Source of the DNA: Paraphaeosphaeria minitans
Taxonomy: Eukaryota > Ascomycota > Dothideomycetes > Pleosporales > Didymosphaeriaceae
DNA length: 64,000 bases
NCBI GenBank assembly: GCA_015832175.1
Contig: WJXW01000002.1
Span: forward strand, 1,550,001-1,614,000
Direction: 5' to 3'
The notes beneath the pieces were generated by a model. That model saw only the letters and a list, made by a program, of their open reading frames with translations, had not been told where the DNA came from and did not search any database. The translations under genes and the position numbers were made by a program. Shown piece by piece: positions 31,350 through 43,600 of this stretch. Every line of letters starts with the position of its first letter. Position 1 is the stretch's first letter.

Positions 31350-32819
31350 ATGGCGGTACTGGGCGCGTTGACGAGCCCAATCGCGACGGCATTGAGTGGT
31401 GTTACTTCCCAGGCCTGGGATCCGCTGGTTTCTCTTTGCAAGAGAGGGACGCTCGCGCAATTGAAGGGCATCAAGACCGGATCGCTGGCGCTGCACGAAG
31501 ATGGCGTAGACAAACCAGCCACCTTTTTTGGGCGTAAGTCGCCAGAGCATCCATTTGCATCGCTTACGGTTCACGATGAGAAGTTCTGGGTTCGATTGGC
31601 GCTATTCGCGGACATGGTACGTTCGCAGGTTCGGCCGTGGCTTGAGAGAGTCGCGCTTACAGAGGGAAGGGTTTCGCGGAAAGCTACATGCTGGGAGAAG
31701 TTACCTCGCCAGACCTCACACAGTTCTTTCAGGTAAGTTGGATTCTACGTTCAGGAGATTCTGTGCTTACCATTACAGCTCTTCATATTAAATCGCAACT
31801 ACGTTTCCAACGGCTCGACGTTCACCTCGGCCATATCCACAGGTCTCGCCGGCCTCGTGCGAGGAAGCAACAACCTCAAAAACGCCCGCCTAAATATTTC
31901 TGCGCACTATGACATCTCAAATGAAATGTTTGCCGCTTTTCTCTCCCCTGATATGACCTATTCAAGCCCAATATGGCTCCCGAAATCGAACCCCGCGCAC
32001 GCGACCGAAACGCTCGAAGACGCACAGATGCGGAAGCTCGACCGTTTCATAGACAACACACACATAGAATCGACCGATAACGTATTGGAGATTGGCACTG
32101 GATGGGGTAGCTTCGCCATGCGAGCAGTTCAGCGGACGGGCTGCCGCGTTACATCGCTCACTCTCTCGATCGAGCAGAAAGAGCTGGCCGAGCAGAGGAT
32201 ACGGGAAGCCGGCATGTCGGACAGAATCACAGTGCTGATGTGCGACTACCGAAGTCTTGAAATCCCCGAGACGGGCGCGTTCGACAAGGTGGTGTCGATC
32301 GAGATGCTGGAGGCAGTCGGCAAGGAGTACCTGGAGACGTACTTCCGGTGCATAGACAAGCTGCTCAAGAAGGAGGGCGGCATCGCATGCTTCCAGTGCA
32401 TCACCATGCCCGAGGCGCGCTACGACGCGTACGCAAAATCAGACGACTTCATCCGCCGCTACATCTTTCCCGGTGGGCACCTCCCCACCGTCACACAGCT
32501 TGTCAACTCCGTCACCAACGGCTCCGCCGGCTCGCTTGTTGTCGACAGCGTGGAGAACATCGGCCCGCACTACGCGAAGGCGCTGCGGCTCTGGCGCGAG
32601 GCGTTCCTGGGCAACTGGGAGGGGAGGATCAAGCCGCAGTTTCTGCTCGAGAAGCAGGCCGAGGGCATGGACGCAGAGGGTGCAGAGGTCTTCCGGAGAA
32701 AGTGGGATTACTACTTTCGGTACAGCGAGGCGGGTTTTGCGACCAAGACGCTGGGCGACGTCATCATCACGGTGGGGCGGGAGGGCGCTCTGCAGATGAT
32801 GGAGGATGTACCGCTATGA
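31350..32819 (+). CDS. cyclopropane-fatty-acyl-phospholipid synthase-like methyltransferase
   Basis: SAM-dependent enzyme of the CFA/mycolic acid synthase family; such enzymes add a methylene or methyl group to unsaturated acyl chains of membrane lipids. Exons 31350-31616, 31670-31732 and 31779-32819 (introns 53 and 46 nt) give 456 aa. The first intron appears to end at AAG, which restores LFADMGFAESYMLGE; the other candidate acceptor breaks the frame. After an N-terminal lipid-binding domain come NNLKNARLNISAHYDISNEM, FLSPDMTYSSPIW, the SAM motif VLEIGTGWGSFA near residue 212, SIEQKELAEQR, and DKVVSIEMLEAVGKEY. The C-terminal block is FIRRYIFPGGHLP. The active-site Cys and carbonate-binding residues of bacterial CFAS are only partly conserved, so the substrate is uncertain. 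Confidence 0.88.
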
Positions 32820-34377
32820 GGATAGCCTATGTTTGGAAAGTTGCTACGATGCGTTGTCTATAGGAGATCTGGCTAGAGGTGCTGCATATACAAGGGGTGG
32901 CGTGCGGGTGTAAAGTAGAAGACGCGAATACAGCGCGGGTATGGGATGAATACCACACGAATACCACACAGTTGCAGAACCAACTACACACCCGGTGCTA
33001 GCGGGAAGTGTGCAAAGTAGGTACGAAGGCCAGGTTTCCCCCGACCGTACCACGAACGTGTCGGAGAGCCCGAGGAAAGGTGACCTTCGCAGGTGCCGAT
33101 GCAATCCACGCGCGAGTACCATGGTGTACAATCCCCCACTCCCTTCCAGCCCGCAAGCCGTTCTACATGCACTACCTTTTACAGCATCGATCCCAGACAT
33201 CACAGCCCTGACACTACGTCTGCCTCTAGGCAAAGCCTACATCTCCCTTACTGGGATTGGAGCGAGGGCAGGGGTGGTGTGGGTTTCAGTGCAAATGTAA
33301 CTGCGGTTGCTGCCGCAGCGATATCTTACACAAGGGAGTCCATATTTGTGGAGCTGAGGTCCATGGTATATAAATTATCTATCGCGTACGTGTGATAGAG
33401 TTCTCTTATTGCACCTGCGCCTGCACGCCACAATATTGTATGTCCCCGGTACGGTATGATAACTTCTGGTCTGGTGTCTTTGACGCGGTATGACTTTTCA
33501 ACGGAGTACCTATTCGAGTGCCGCGGGGAATGCAGTCGGACTGGAGTGGTTGGGGTGATGGCGTTTGTGGCTGTCTTTGGTTGCGGGTTGGTTGGGTGTG
33601 CGTAGTACCCCACCCCTTTGCACATGTTACATTGTGTGTGTGCATATTGTCTTATCAAGGGTTGGGAGCTGTGGCGCAGGATGGGTGTTCGTGGGAGTGA
33701 TGATGGTGTTACGGGGAGATGGATGGAGGTGGTACAGCGGTTAGAGGTGCTCTGGTTCTGGGGTTGGTTTAGCAACTGTAGTGGGTTGTAATAGTGTCTG
33801 CGCGTGGGGTGTATATGAGGTCTTGAAGTCAGCGAAGTCGGTGTAAGATGAATAAATGGTGGTTGGAAGGAAAGCGAGGATGGTGTACAGACCTAGGAAG
33901 GGAGACCAGCCCGTTTTTGTTTGAAGAGGACAAGAAATTAGTATCTGAGTAATCCTAATCTGAGGAGTGTTTATGGGAAGGAAATGATGGTTGAACTGAA
34001 TACTGTCTGTCAAGTTGAATCGAAAACGGGATGGACGCCCATGTGATGTCTGTCGGCAATGTTTCATATGAGAACCTTGTTCATAAAGCATGCAGCTGGC
34101 AGCGTGTAATCATCAAATCCATCTATCAGCTTCAGTATTTTCCCCTCCCGCGAGGATTATTTTCGCCTGGCCATAAACCTCGATCACTGGTGAAATCATT
34201 GCACAATAGGAGTTTGTGCTAAAGGGAAGGTTCGATTGACCTTTTGCGATCTGGTATTAGTTCAATCTAGGATTTACAGGGCTGAGAAGATATTTCTTGA
34301 CTAACAGAAGTTGCGGTGGACGTGACAACACCCTGTATCAAGCTAAGTTCCATGATGATATACGCGAGGGTAACGCC
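32820..34377. other. gene-free stretch of 1.6 kb
   Basis: No coding sequence is supported. Minus-strand frames around 33330-34090 are Thr/Pro/Asn-rich without conserved blocks and no splice set makes sense of them. Confidence 0.4.
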
Positions 34378-36154
34378 TCAGGGCCCTGTAGTATAGAAAA
34401 GTGTCTCTAAGATCACGATCGGTAGGATTGAGGCGGGAAATTGCACTACAGGGCTTTGAAACTGATGGTCGGGGGCGAAGCGCTTTGGGGGGTTGAGATG
34501 CACGGATGTAGCCGGCAGTCGGCCGCATGTTGCGCTGTTTGATTGACGGTCTGATGTAGAACTGACTTTGCTGTGCAAATGTACGACATGTTGTGTAGAA
34601 AGCCTTCCACCAAGTAGTAATCTCCTCAGTGCACTCGCTAGATATGCCGTCACGTATACATGTGCTTCAAAATTTAACAAATGATACTCGTGCCGTACCT
34701 ATTCAATAGGCTTAAAAGAGCATTAAAGCTTTGGCGACTCACCTTCCCGTTGAGTGTCCTCGGGGAAAGCGACGAAGCTTTCCTCGCCGTTGAATTTCCT
34801 AGAGACGTTAGCGGTGGTCTAGATGTTCGGGGAAGCCGAGCGAGTAAAGGACCCCACGGATTAATAAACCAAGAAATTGTCGTCGCAATCAGATGCCAGC
34901 TTGGCTGCACCGCTTTCGCATGAGTCCCAATCGACTGCCTTGTCGTTGTTCGCCTGCCGGGATGGGTCGCCTAGAGCATAGGTTCGTCGCCATGGTGAAG
35001 AAAAACCGGGAGACTTACCATCCTCTTTCTGCACCACCTGAAAGATAGCCAGTCTCCGAATTGAGGACGCAGTCCCAGTTACCCGCCACACCTTTCTCGA
35101 GCTCAGGGTCTCTCCGTACATATTTCGACAAAGAGGCAGTGTAACACTGAAAGTCGTCCTCGTTGAGATCAGCCGGTATCTTCCCGGTCAGAGCGCGACC
35201 GGCGGCAATCTGCACGATTGATGTGTATGTTAGCAAGGACCCTTCAAGTTAACCAGTGCAGGTGTGTGGGTTAGAAGTGAGCTGTGGCTGCCTACTTTCT
35301 CGATGCGTGGAGTAGTATAAGTTGATCGCGAATCCAAGACTTACCATTGTAGCTGCATGTGTACATATGAGAAGAGTCTTAGGCTGTTCGGGGTCATCGT
35401 CGAGGTCAGTGACGATTTTGGTCAGAGCCATCGTGACGCGCTGATGGAGCTCGCTGAGCCACTCGCCATTAGCGGGCGGAATGTGTACAGAGACGTAGTT
35501 TTGGTCGAGGTCTCGAAAGTGCTCGTTCAGGATTTCAACGCTCGGAGGAGCTGGATGCTCAAAGTCCGCCCGCCCAAAGAACTCGCTGCCCGGCATTAGC
35601 GCATCAGCGTCTGGTACCTACAATTTGGCAAGCATGAAGGCTACACGCAATGTCAATCAAGAGATCAGTATCTTTTTACTCACCCAACACCGCGATCTAT
35701 CCTGATTTTGCGGCCTCCCCTGCCCTCCTTGAAAAGTCGCTCGGTCGTCGGCTTCAGTGTTTGCAAACACCGATAAAACGGGCTTGAGTAGATCCTATGA
35801 ACCGGCGGTTCGATCGAACAAAGGTACTCGGCAAGCTCCACAGCCTGTGCTACACCGTGTGCTGCAAGCGCTGGGTCCGTTGGAATTCCAGTCGGGGTCC
35901 TTGTGTTCGCTGTATACACTCCTGTCTGAGAATTCACATCCCAGTTTGAGCGAAACTGTGCCGGGTGGTCAGCCAGCATCCAACGCTACGGCTTTGTGAA
36001 GCCGGCCTACATTGCTGCGGCTGAAGATAGGACATGTGGCATTGTCGCCGGCGGGGCTCCGACCGTTTGGAGTGGTTGTTGTGGCTGTTGTGGCTCAGAG
36101 CCGTACAAAGACGGGACTCACTGCGTGGCGAACGATGTATATTGTTTCTATCAT
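34378..36154 (-). CDS. Tfc7/tau55-like histidine-phosphatase-domain protein
   Basis: Six exons: 36154-36122, 35955-35684, 35585-35345, 35209-35019, 34798-34743 and 34664-34378, total 359 aa. The first exon codes only 11 residues, MIETIYIVRHA; splicing across 166 nt restores VRHAFRSNW with the catalytic phosphohistidine. Other blocks are DPALAAHGVAQAVELAEYL, HRIYSSPFYRCLQTL, GEFFGRADFEHP, LLICTHAATM with the second His, AAGRALTGKIP and ERGWKFNGEESFVAFP. Yeast Tfc7 (tau55 of TFIIIC) has this domain, and many fungal relatives are called phosphoglycerate mutase family. The usual RHG is RHA here. The last ~80 residues after VYVTAYL look unlike the family, so the true stop may be earlier or spliced. 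All other splices restore conserved sequence. Confidence 0.8.
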
Positions 36155-37267
36155 TGCTTCAATAAAGACGGGATTTGCGTGCTTGTGGGTGATGTTGTTG
36201 CTTTTGGGCGTTGGGATGGCTAGTCACAAAAACACCTTGATGACGAATAGATACAGGCGTCGTAATTTACAGCTGGCCTCACGCCTTATCGATAACACAA
36301 AGAAGCGGCAAGCTTTGTCCCTTTGGGGTTAGCAGTTGACCTCGGTTATCTTCTCCCTAGACAATGCAAATCGATAGTCTTCACAGTATCTAGTTATTTC
36401 TAGTGCGTGCAGAGGGTGAAATTTGACACATTCGGGCATCGATGATCAATAGCACGAGTTTCACAAGTAAGCCTCGCCGATGAGAGAACTGATGCGAACA
36501 ATGAAAGCTACACAGCCAGCGTCGTACACTTGCCGAAAGCGTGCTCGGTCACTCTTCGTTCCCTGCGTGCACTCTACGCGGGAGGCTCAGGTCATTGCCC
36601 CCACAGGCTACCTGCGCGGATATCGTACTTTACACGCGTTTTGGTGACCGGGCGCCCTTACACCCTCCAAAGGCGGTCCAGTCTACAGGGCCCCAGGGCC
36701 AGCCATATTGTCATGGTGACTTATCGTTTTGGAGTTTGAACACTCATCTTTAATCATCCAACTCCTCGGCATGTGTCACCGGAAAACTTTTGCACTCATT
36801 AGGGGTCGGGCTCCCCACCAGCAAGGTCACTCTTAGTTCTCATGAGACGACTATAGAAGCTCTAGATATTCCGTGACAAGAGCTGTTCTGCCACGCTGCG
36901 GAACCATAGGCTTAGCTAGCTGTGTCACGCCCAATTCAGCGATCTGATATGTATAGAGCGGCGACCCGGGAGAGTACAATTAATCAAGATGCGGGCGCAC
37001 ATACGGAGGCCAGGTAATCCAAGCCTAGTAAAAACGTTCTCCTGTTGAATCTGGGCGGCAGGTGAGAAGGATGCCGATTTGTGTTTGTCTTATGCGCATC
37101 GGACGTTTGGAGAAGAGCAACTTGCTTGCCGGGATATGTAGCGCAAATATGAGTATAAAATGACATTGATTAAGGATTGCAGGGCCTCTGCTCGTCGGTT
37201 TCTAATGCAGGTAGATAGGCTAAACAAAAACAGGGTTTAGAGCCTAACATACCATTACTTAGCTTCA
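36155..37267. other. gene-free stretch
   Basis: 1.1 kb without a supported gene; it includes the presumed promoter of the Tfc7-like gene. Confidence 0.4.
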
Positions 37268-38151
37268 CTATCTGACGCCCCTCATTTCCACGTGCTTGCC
37301 TGCTTCCTCATCCCTCATTCTTCGGTGGTCGCGGCTAGAAAACTTTCCAGTCTTGCCCAGTTTCTTCTCCGTGAGCCACAACCGCAGCAAGATCAGGTAC
37401 CTCACAATAAGAAATACAATGATGGACCCCACAAGGATGCCAACGATATAACCTGCCACGACCCCGCTCGAGTGCTCGTCCAGGTTCAAGAATTCGTATG
37501 GATACCAGCCCTGCAGGGCGTGCGTAAGATAAGCTAGAGAAAGATACAAGGCCAAGACGAAGACGATGACGATCATGTGGAGAAACGGCAGAGGCTCTGT
37601 CCGGGGTATCACGATCTCGAAGAGCGCGTAGAACGAGTTGAGCGCATGTTGGGATGTGTTGGACCACAGGTCTTTGGTAGAAGCGAAGCCATTCTTAGGT
37701 GCGAGCAGAGCCCAAAATACAGCTACTATAACTTTAGTGGGTCGAAATGTCATTTGGAATATAGGCACGTACCAGTCACGATGAAAGGATACACAGCTAT
37801 TGTGGAGTAGAAAGCGCTATGGGCCCACCGGAGGGGAGCGTACCAGCGGTTCAGAAATGGCCTACCCGTAAGCCAGTAGCTCCCGGTGTGGGCGGCAGCA
37901 AACGCGAAGTAGAATGCAAGCCCCCAATATGTAAGGATAGTGAAGAATGAAAACGATCGTCGAGAGTCTATGTCTCTTCCATGTGTCCCGTTCCAGCCAA
38001 AGATGTAGAACAGTGTCGCGAAGGCATATAGCGAGAGAAGCGCGCGTGCAAAGAAGATGACAGCCGGCGGAAGGATCCACGACGTTGAGAACCGGTAGGT
38101 AGGGTCGAAGGCGCCCTCGCGACCTGAGGTCTGTCGTTTGCAAATAGCCAT
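37268..38151 (-). CDS. FAR-17a/AIG1-like integral membrane protein
   Basis: Exons 38151-37773 and 37725-37268 (47-nt intron, GTACGT donor) encode 278 aa with about six helices. Blocks are ILPPAVIFFARALLSLYAF, TYWGLAFYFAFAAAHTGSYW, LRWAHSAFYSTIAVYPFIVT, NTSQHALNSFYALFEIVIPR, LHMIVIVFVLALYLSLAYLT and GYIVGILVGSIIVFLIVRYL. The fifth block is followed by HALQGWYPYEFL. The family's conserved Thr and His of human AIG1/ADTRP, which hydrolyse fatty acid esters of hydroxy fatty acids, have possible counterparts (the Asn-Thr before SQHALN and the His in LPFLHM), so a lipid hydrolase role is possible but unproven. The basic C-terminal tail is cytosolic. Two TAGGTAGG motifs lie about 30-65 bp upstream of the ATG. 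Confidence 0.78.
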
Positions 38152-38841
38152 GTTGCGATGACCCTATTTGGCGCGTCGCATTAGGTAGGTACCAGTGCGC
38201 TTGGTTTAGGTAGGTTGGTAGAACTGGTGCTGGTGGTCTGGCGAGCTCGGCAACATGAGAAGCACAATTCAGCGGCAGCTGCGTTGCACAATGTAGGTAC
38301 CTATACGTACCGAATATCTACCTACCTTAATACGGCGAGGCTGAGCACGTCGCGCCGCATGCAAAATCCGTGTTTTAGGGCTGAAGCTGAGACTCCGCTT
38401 CCGAAATTATCGGGCGCCTTATTAGCGTCCGGGGAGTGCAGGAGGGTATGCACGTGATGTCATCGATTTACAAATGTCAGGTACTCGTAGGTACCTACTA
38501 CACATGAGTCATGTACCTACGCGACGGCTAGGCAGCCGACTGTAATCGGAATATGCCCCTACTTCACTCTTGCTGTGCATCTGGCGTCCTAGAGCGAGGG
38601 GCTATCAAACGGCGAGGACCGCTTGGTGCAAGGCGTACCGTACTGCAGCTACTCACACTCCCTGCATTTGGTGGCGCGTTTAATCCGCATCCTCCCACCC
38701 TTAGACATCATCTACCTAGTAGTGTAAGTAATATCCACTATCATGACCACTCTATTGGCCCTCTGCCATACCATCAATCCCTACATTGCGTACCAAACTT
38801 CTCCTTCGTAACGTTGCCTTTGTTTCGCCACTCTGTGCTAT
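38152..38841. promoter_or_regulatory. intergenic region rich in TAGGTA motifs
   Basis: About 690 bp of divergent intergenic DNA. AGGTAGGT/GTAGGTACC/ACCTACC motifs occur at 38182-38192, 38208-38215, 38294-38300, 38320-38326 and 38488-38497. No gene is present. Confidence 0.45.
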
Positions 38842-39919
38842 GAATGACTCCATGGTCAGCCTACTGATTGCCCCCGTCCAAAGGACACAGCTGGTTCTGC
38901 AGTTAGAAAGCACAGAATCTTGCTCGAATCCGTGACACTCAGCGTAAGTTGACTCATAGCCTAGGTATCCGTTCCTGTATCGTTCTCTCAGAAGAATCAA
39001 TTCTCTCGCCGGTAATAGGTACGGAACTAGGCACGTTCTACACTCTGGCATGCTGCATACTCGTGTTGGTTGCCATTCGAAGCGATAGCGCTGTCGCCTG
39101 AGGCTAGAAGCCCTGAGCGAATGCATCTGATACTGACTGCGACGCAGGACGATCACGAGCACGACGAAAGGAATATATGCACGAGCTAGAAGCTAGATTG
39201 CGTGACTACGAGCAGGTGGGTATCAAGGCTTCCGCGGAACTACAAAGTGCCACCCGTAAGGTTTTGGACGAGAACCGCAGATTACGAGCGCTGCTCCACA
39301 AGCGCGGCGTCCCTGACTCGGACATCGTTGCGGCAATGGGTGGCTTGAATGATCGATCGTACGACCAGTTTTCGGCATCTGCATTTTAAGTGCTATGCTT
39401 GAGAGGAAGATCACTTGAACACAGCAGCGTTGTTGACCTCCCCGGTTAGTCCACGCCCATCAGACGCCAGGAATGGCCCACATACATCTACCATCACACT
39501 ACTTCTGATGCCAATGCCTCGCTCCGCGGCATTTAGCAGCAACAATTCCCCAAGTCCTGACTCCATCATCTTGGATATGGGCACTCCTTCGTTTCACGAT
39601 ACGCCCTATATACATACTTTGGCACCAGACTATGAGACAAGTCCCGGGGAATTACCACCATACATGCCATGCGATCAGTCTATACAACACACCTGGCCAT
39701 TAGCCCATCAGCAACAATACATCGCCGATCCCACAAGTTACTACAACGCAACATCCTGCGTTGATGCAGCCAACATTGTACGGACAATGCGCACTAGCAC
39801 AGGCTACCTAAGAGCTCGAAGCTGATCTTGGCTGCCGACTAGGGCAACACTGCTACTTTGGCAATTCGATGGCCATTAACATTATGGATAAGTACGGAAG
39901 TCCGCATGATGTATGAAGA
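38842..39919 (+). pseudogene. frameshifted bZIP transcription factor pseudogene
   Basis: The front half splices cleanly: 38842-38856, 38907-38943 and 39148 onward (introns 50 and 204 nt). It gives a bZIP basic region and leucine zipper: NLARIRDTQRRSRARRKEYM, then HELEARLRDYE, QSATRKVLDENRRLRALL and DSDIVAAMGG. After SASAF at 39386 a stop appears. The conserved remainder continues only in other frames: SAMLERKIT, then NTAALLTSPVSPRPSDA, SSNNSPSPDSIILDMGTP and SYYNATSCVDAANIVRTMR, then ELEADLGCRLGQHCYFGNS to the stop at 39917-39919. Three single-base indels (about 39387 in a T run, 39410 and 39810) explain all of it. Sequencing error at three sites is possible but less likely. The first donor, GTCAGC, is unusual. 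Confidence 0.75.
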
Positions 39920-40608
39920 AGACACAATACATCTCAAGAGAAGCATTTTTAAATCAGAAGCCAGTGACTATACTCCGGCGGACCAGAGGGAAGCACATAC
40001 TTGCTTGCTCGTACGGCTGCATACAAATCCTTGGTCAACATCCTAGATGGGAGAAGGATATAACATTGACACGGATTCTTACCGGCAACTGAAAAGAAGC
40101 GTTGCCTTCGGCGCACCAATGAGCCTACAGGGCGGTACATATGCGGCTAGATGATACTCAGCCAAGCCAACTCAACCTTCCGAAGTGCATAGATACTTTC
40201 AGGCTGAATGAGATGCCCAAAACCAGATCATGAAGGTCACGAAATGATGGACATGACAACAAGGAATGTTAGATAGCAGACGGAAACTCGTCTAGACATG
40301 TGGATGGCATTTGCGCGTTTGTCCTTGTCCTACCCGACACATGCGTAGGGAACTCATGGGTCTCTTTAAGTAATTGCAATATCCATTGTCACAGTGTTGT
40401 GTAAATCCATTCAAGTTATTTTGCTTCTTTGTGATTAACGAGTGCCACATCCGGCAGTTGGCGTTGTCTTGCGACATAAAGGATTTGCAGTGTGGCGCGA
40501 CAGTGTCGTGAATGACAAAGACAACGTCGCAAACGACCATAAAACCTGCGCTTTGCTCTGAAACCACATCGTTCTTTCTAAGTTGTCTGTTCACAACTCC
40601 TCGCAAAG
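39920..40608. promoter_or_regulatory. upstream region of the giant protein gene
   Basis: About 690 bp with no gene; it holds the presumed promoter of the gene starting at 40609. Confidence 0.4.
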
Positions 40609-43600
40609 ATGCCACCAAAGAAAAAGCCCTCCAGAAAGCAGCCATCCCAGAAGGAAGATCCGGTCACACAGAATGACGACGCTGAACAAGAGGTGGATGC
40701 TCCACCGCCTGGTGAAGCGGGGGCGAGCGAAACTCCGGAAATAAAGCAAGTTCGATGGGCTAAGCCCAAGACAACCTGGATTGCGCAGTCGACGTACTCG
40801 AAGTGGGCTCCCGCGTTATTCGAAAGGTCTTGGAAAGAGCTTCAGAGATTAAACACGACCAGTTTCGATGGCCCACATTTGAGTTCGCCGTTGTGTCAAG
40901 AGGAGGCCGGTAAAGGGAAGCCCTCGGTACCCCGCAACGACTCGCAGCACCTGCAAAGCCTCTACGAAAACGTTGAACTTAGGCGTGAAGACTATCTCAA
41001 TGAGATTGAAGACGAAGACGTTGGTCTTCTAGATATAGGACTTGATTCTCCTATTCCCCTGGTGGGAGATCGCATGGATGGGAACCTTACAGCGTAAGTG
41101 TACAATGCGGTCGACAGACTCCTGATATACCCGGAGCTGACCAGAAAGCAGCACCTTCCAGTTGGAAAATGGGGACGAACATATCGCTTCAGTAGAGATA
41201 CTCCGACGAAATTTGAACGAAGAGACGCCTGCTGAACACTTCATTGTCGTTCCCTTGAACAATACGGTCATAGTCAACGGTACCACATACACAAATAATG
41301 TACCCGGAGAGAGTAACAGAATCTTCATCGGACCTTTAGGCAGTTTTTCGATCATTGAACTCCTCCATACACCTATTTTTCTCTGGAAAAACAAGGAGGG
41401 TGCACTCTCAAAAGCGAAAGGCAAAGCTCTGAAGCGTTCGAAACCTAAAGGGGAAGAACAGCCGGCAGCTACCTTGTCATTCGATATCATACCTACCCGG
41501 GAGGATGGATTGGGCCAACCAAGCAGAGGTGAAGGGGAAAGCGATGACTCGCTAAGTAGTGACAAGCCAGATAATGGCGGACCGAATAGTAATGCGCCGC
41601 ATAGCGATAGGCCGAGCATCGACAGGCCCATCATCCACAATGGCAGTGACAAGATTCCTAGCCAACACAGCAGCAGTAGCGACGCAGATTCGGAAGAGCC
41701 CGTTGAAGTCCCCCAAGAGACCGAGGGATCATACAACAGCGCCACCAATCTCGAAGATGTTGTCAACCCAGTCCTCCTGGCAATCAGCCGACTGCAACAG
41801 GATAGGAATACAGGCTTCTGCGTAGAGATCAACAACACTCTAATTCGGCCAGGCCAACCATGGATTCTTCCTCTTCGTCTCGCTCGTGCTACCGTTCTTT
41901 TAGTTCTGCACTGTGTAAGATCACACAAATCATCGGGAGGTCTGGATATGAAAATTCGCGTCCTGAACCCTCTCGAATCGAAATCGAACAAGCAAACTCG
42001 TGATTATATCTGGAATGTAGCATCGGGATCGAGTGTACTCCAGCGGTGGATGGCAGGTATCGGCTTTAACCTGCAAGAACTTCAAATAGCTTTACCGGAT
42101 TCCCTTGAGTCAGTTCCCAGCCCCGCTGCTCTTGACGAAGAAGAGGCTTCCATGATTACGATACTCAATGCTTGGACGGTTGCTCTGGGTCTTGAACTGA
42201 ACCCAAACTGGGTGCCGCATCACTACCCTCGCAACTCATCAGCTTCAACCAAAGCCGATCGGGTCCGATTTTTCCAAGAAGCCAGGAAACTCTTTGATCT
42301 CGCTCTCTCTGGTCATCGTCTCAGTTGGAGGCATGTGTATGGGTTTTTAGGGAACCAAAACTACGTTGTCGGCAAGCGATTTCTGGAAAGGAACCGTATG
42401 TTCTCCCTCAATAATGTTTCAGCAGAACGTCTCATCGAGACCCAGATGGACGCCCAGAAGAAACATGATAACATGATCAAACGCCTGCGACAAGAGACAA
42501 ATGACAACCAGGAGAAAGCGCGGAGTGTGTCTTTGCGACGCACAACGCTTGTGAAAATCGAGCTTCACAAGAGTCCTTCAAAGCCCCCCTCACTCAAACG
42601 GCTCTCATTTTCAGCACCATCTGAATATCCACGTAAGCGAATCAAATCCTTGCCAGACGATTGGAAGAAGACAGTACCCCACTTGACCCTCGATGAATAC
42701 AAGGTTTATGCGCAGAAAAGGAAGAAGCTAGAGTACGAAGGCCCACAAAATTTTCCACAGAAGGAGCATCCCCCTAAACGAATACCCTCTCTGTCTTGGA
42801 GTGACGCGAAGTACCGGGTCTTTAGAGATACATCGGATTTTCCAGAGGAGCAGGACCCATGCACATATCTGCGCAAAAGAATGATGCAACTTGTGGATGA
42901 ACCTGAAGAAGAACCTGGAAGTGATATAGATTACCCATGGGAGGATATCGATATGAAACAAACAGTCCGCAGCATAGCTTCAGTTGTACAAGCTGTCGCA
43001 CATGCTGAAGGCCAGGTTCGCGACCTCGAAAGCATTGATTACACTGCTATTGAGCCCACCGAGGACGCGGTTTCTAGAACTATAAAGTATAGTGGACGCC
43101 GTCTCTTAATTCTTCCAACCATAACAATGAACCGAAAGGGTGCGCCTGCTCGAGGAGTGGCCAAACGACTCATTCTCGTCACTATTCAGCCATTGCATAC
43201 GGGAATAGCGATGAGGTGGAGACGGGACGTACCAAACTCCGACGGAGTGTATGTAGCAAAAGAGGTCTCGGAGCCTGAGCCAGTGTCTGTATCAGTTTTC
43301 GACTATGCCCCGTGGTATTCGAACCTAGAAGAACGCAGGATGACATACGCTGAGTTGCGCCGGTTCATCAACAACAATCTCATTGGGCCCAACCAGATCG
43401 ACCTGGGAGAGAACATTAACTGGTACGCCGGCCCTATATTGCCCGATATATCATCAGGATGGAAGTTCAAACACTATGTTATATTGCATGCGTGGGCGCT
43501 GGCTCTCGGTCTAGAGGTGAATACGGACTTTCCTCCACAGGGAGAGGATTTTTTTAGCGATGCCAACACGCTTATCGGCCTGGTTCTCAAAGGACTTGCA

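Noticed and set aside
33326..34091. Two Thr/Pro/Asn-rich minus-strand frames.
   Set aside because: No conserved segments, no splice model, and no signal peptide.
41029..41991. 320-codon minus-strand frame opposite the giant gene.
   Set aside because: It overlaps module 1 coding sequence, which is strongly supported by repeat structure.
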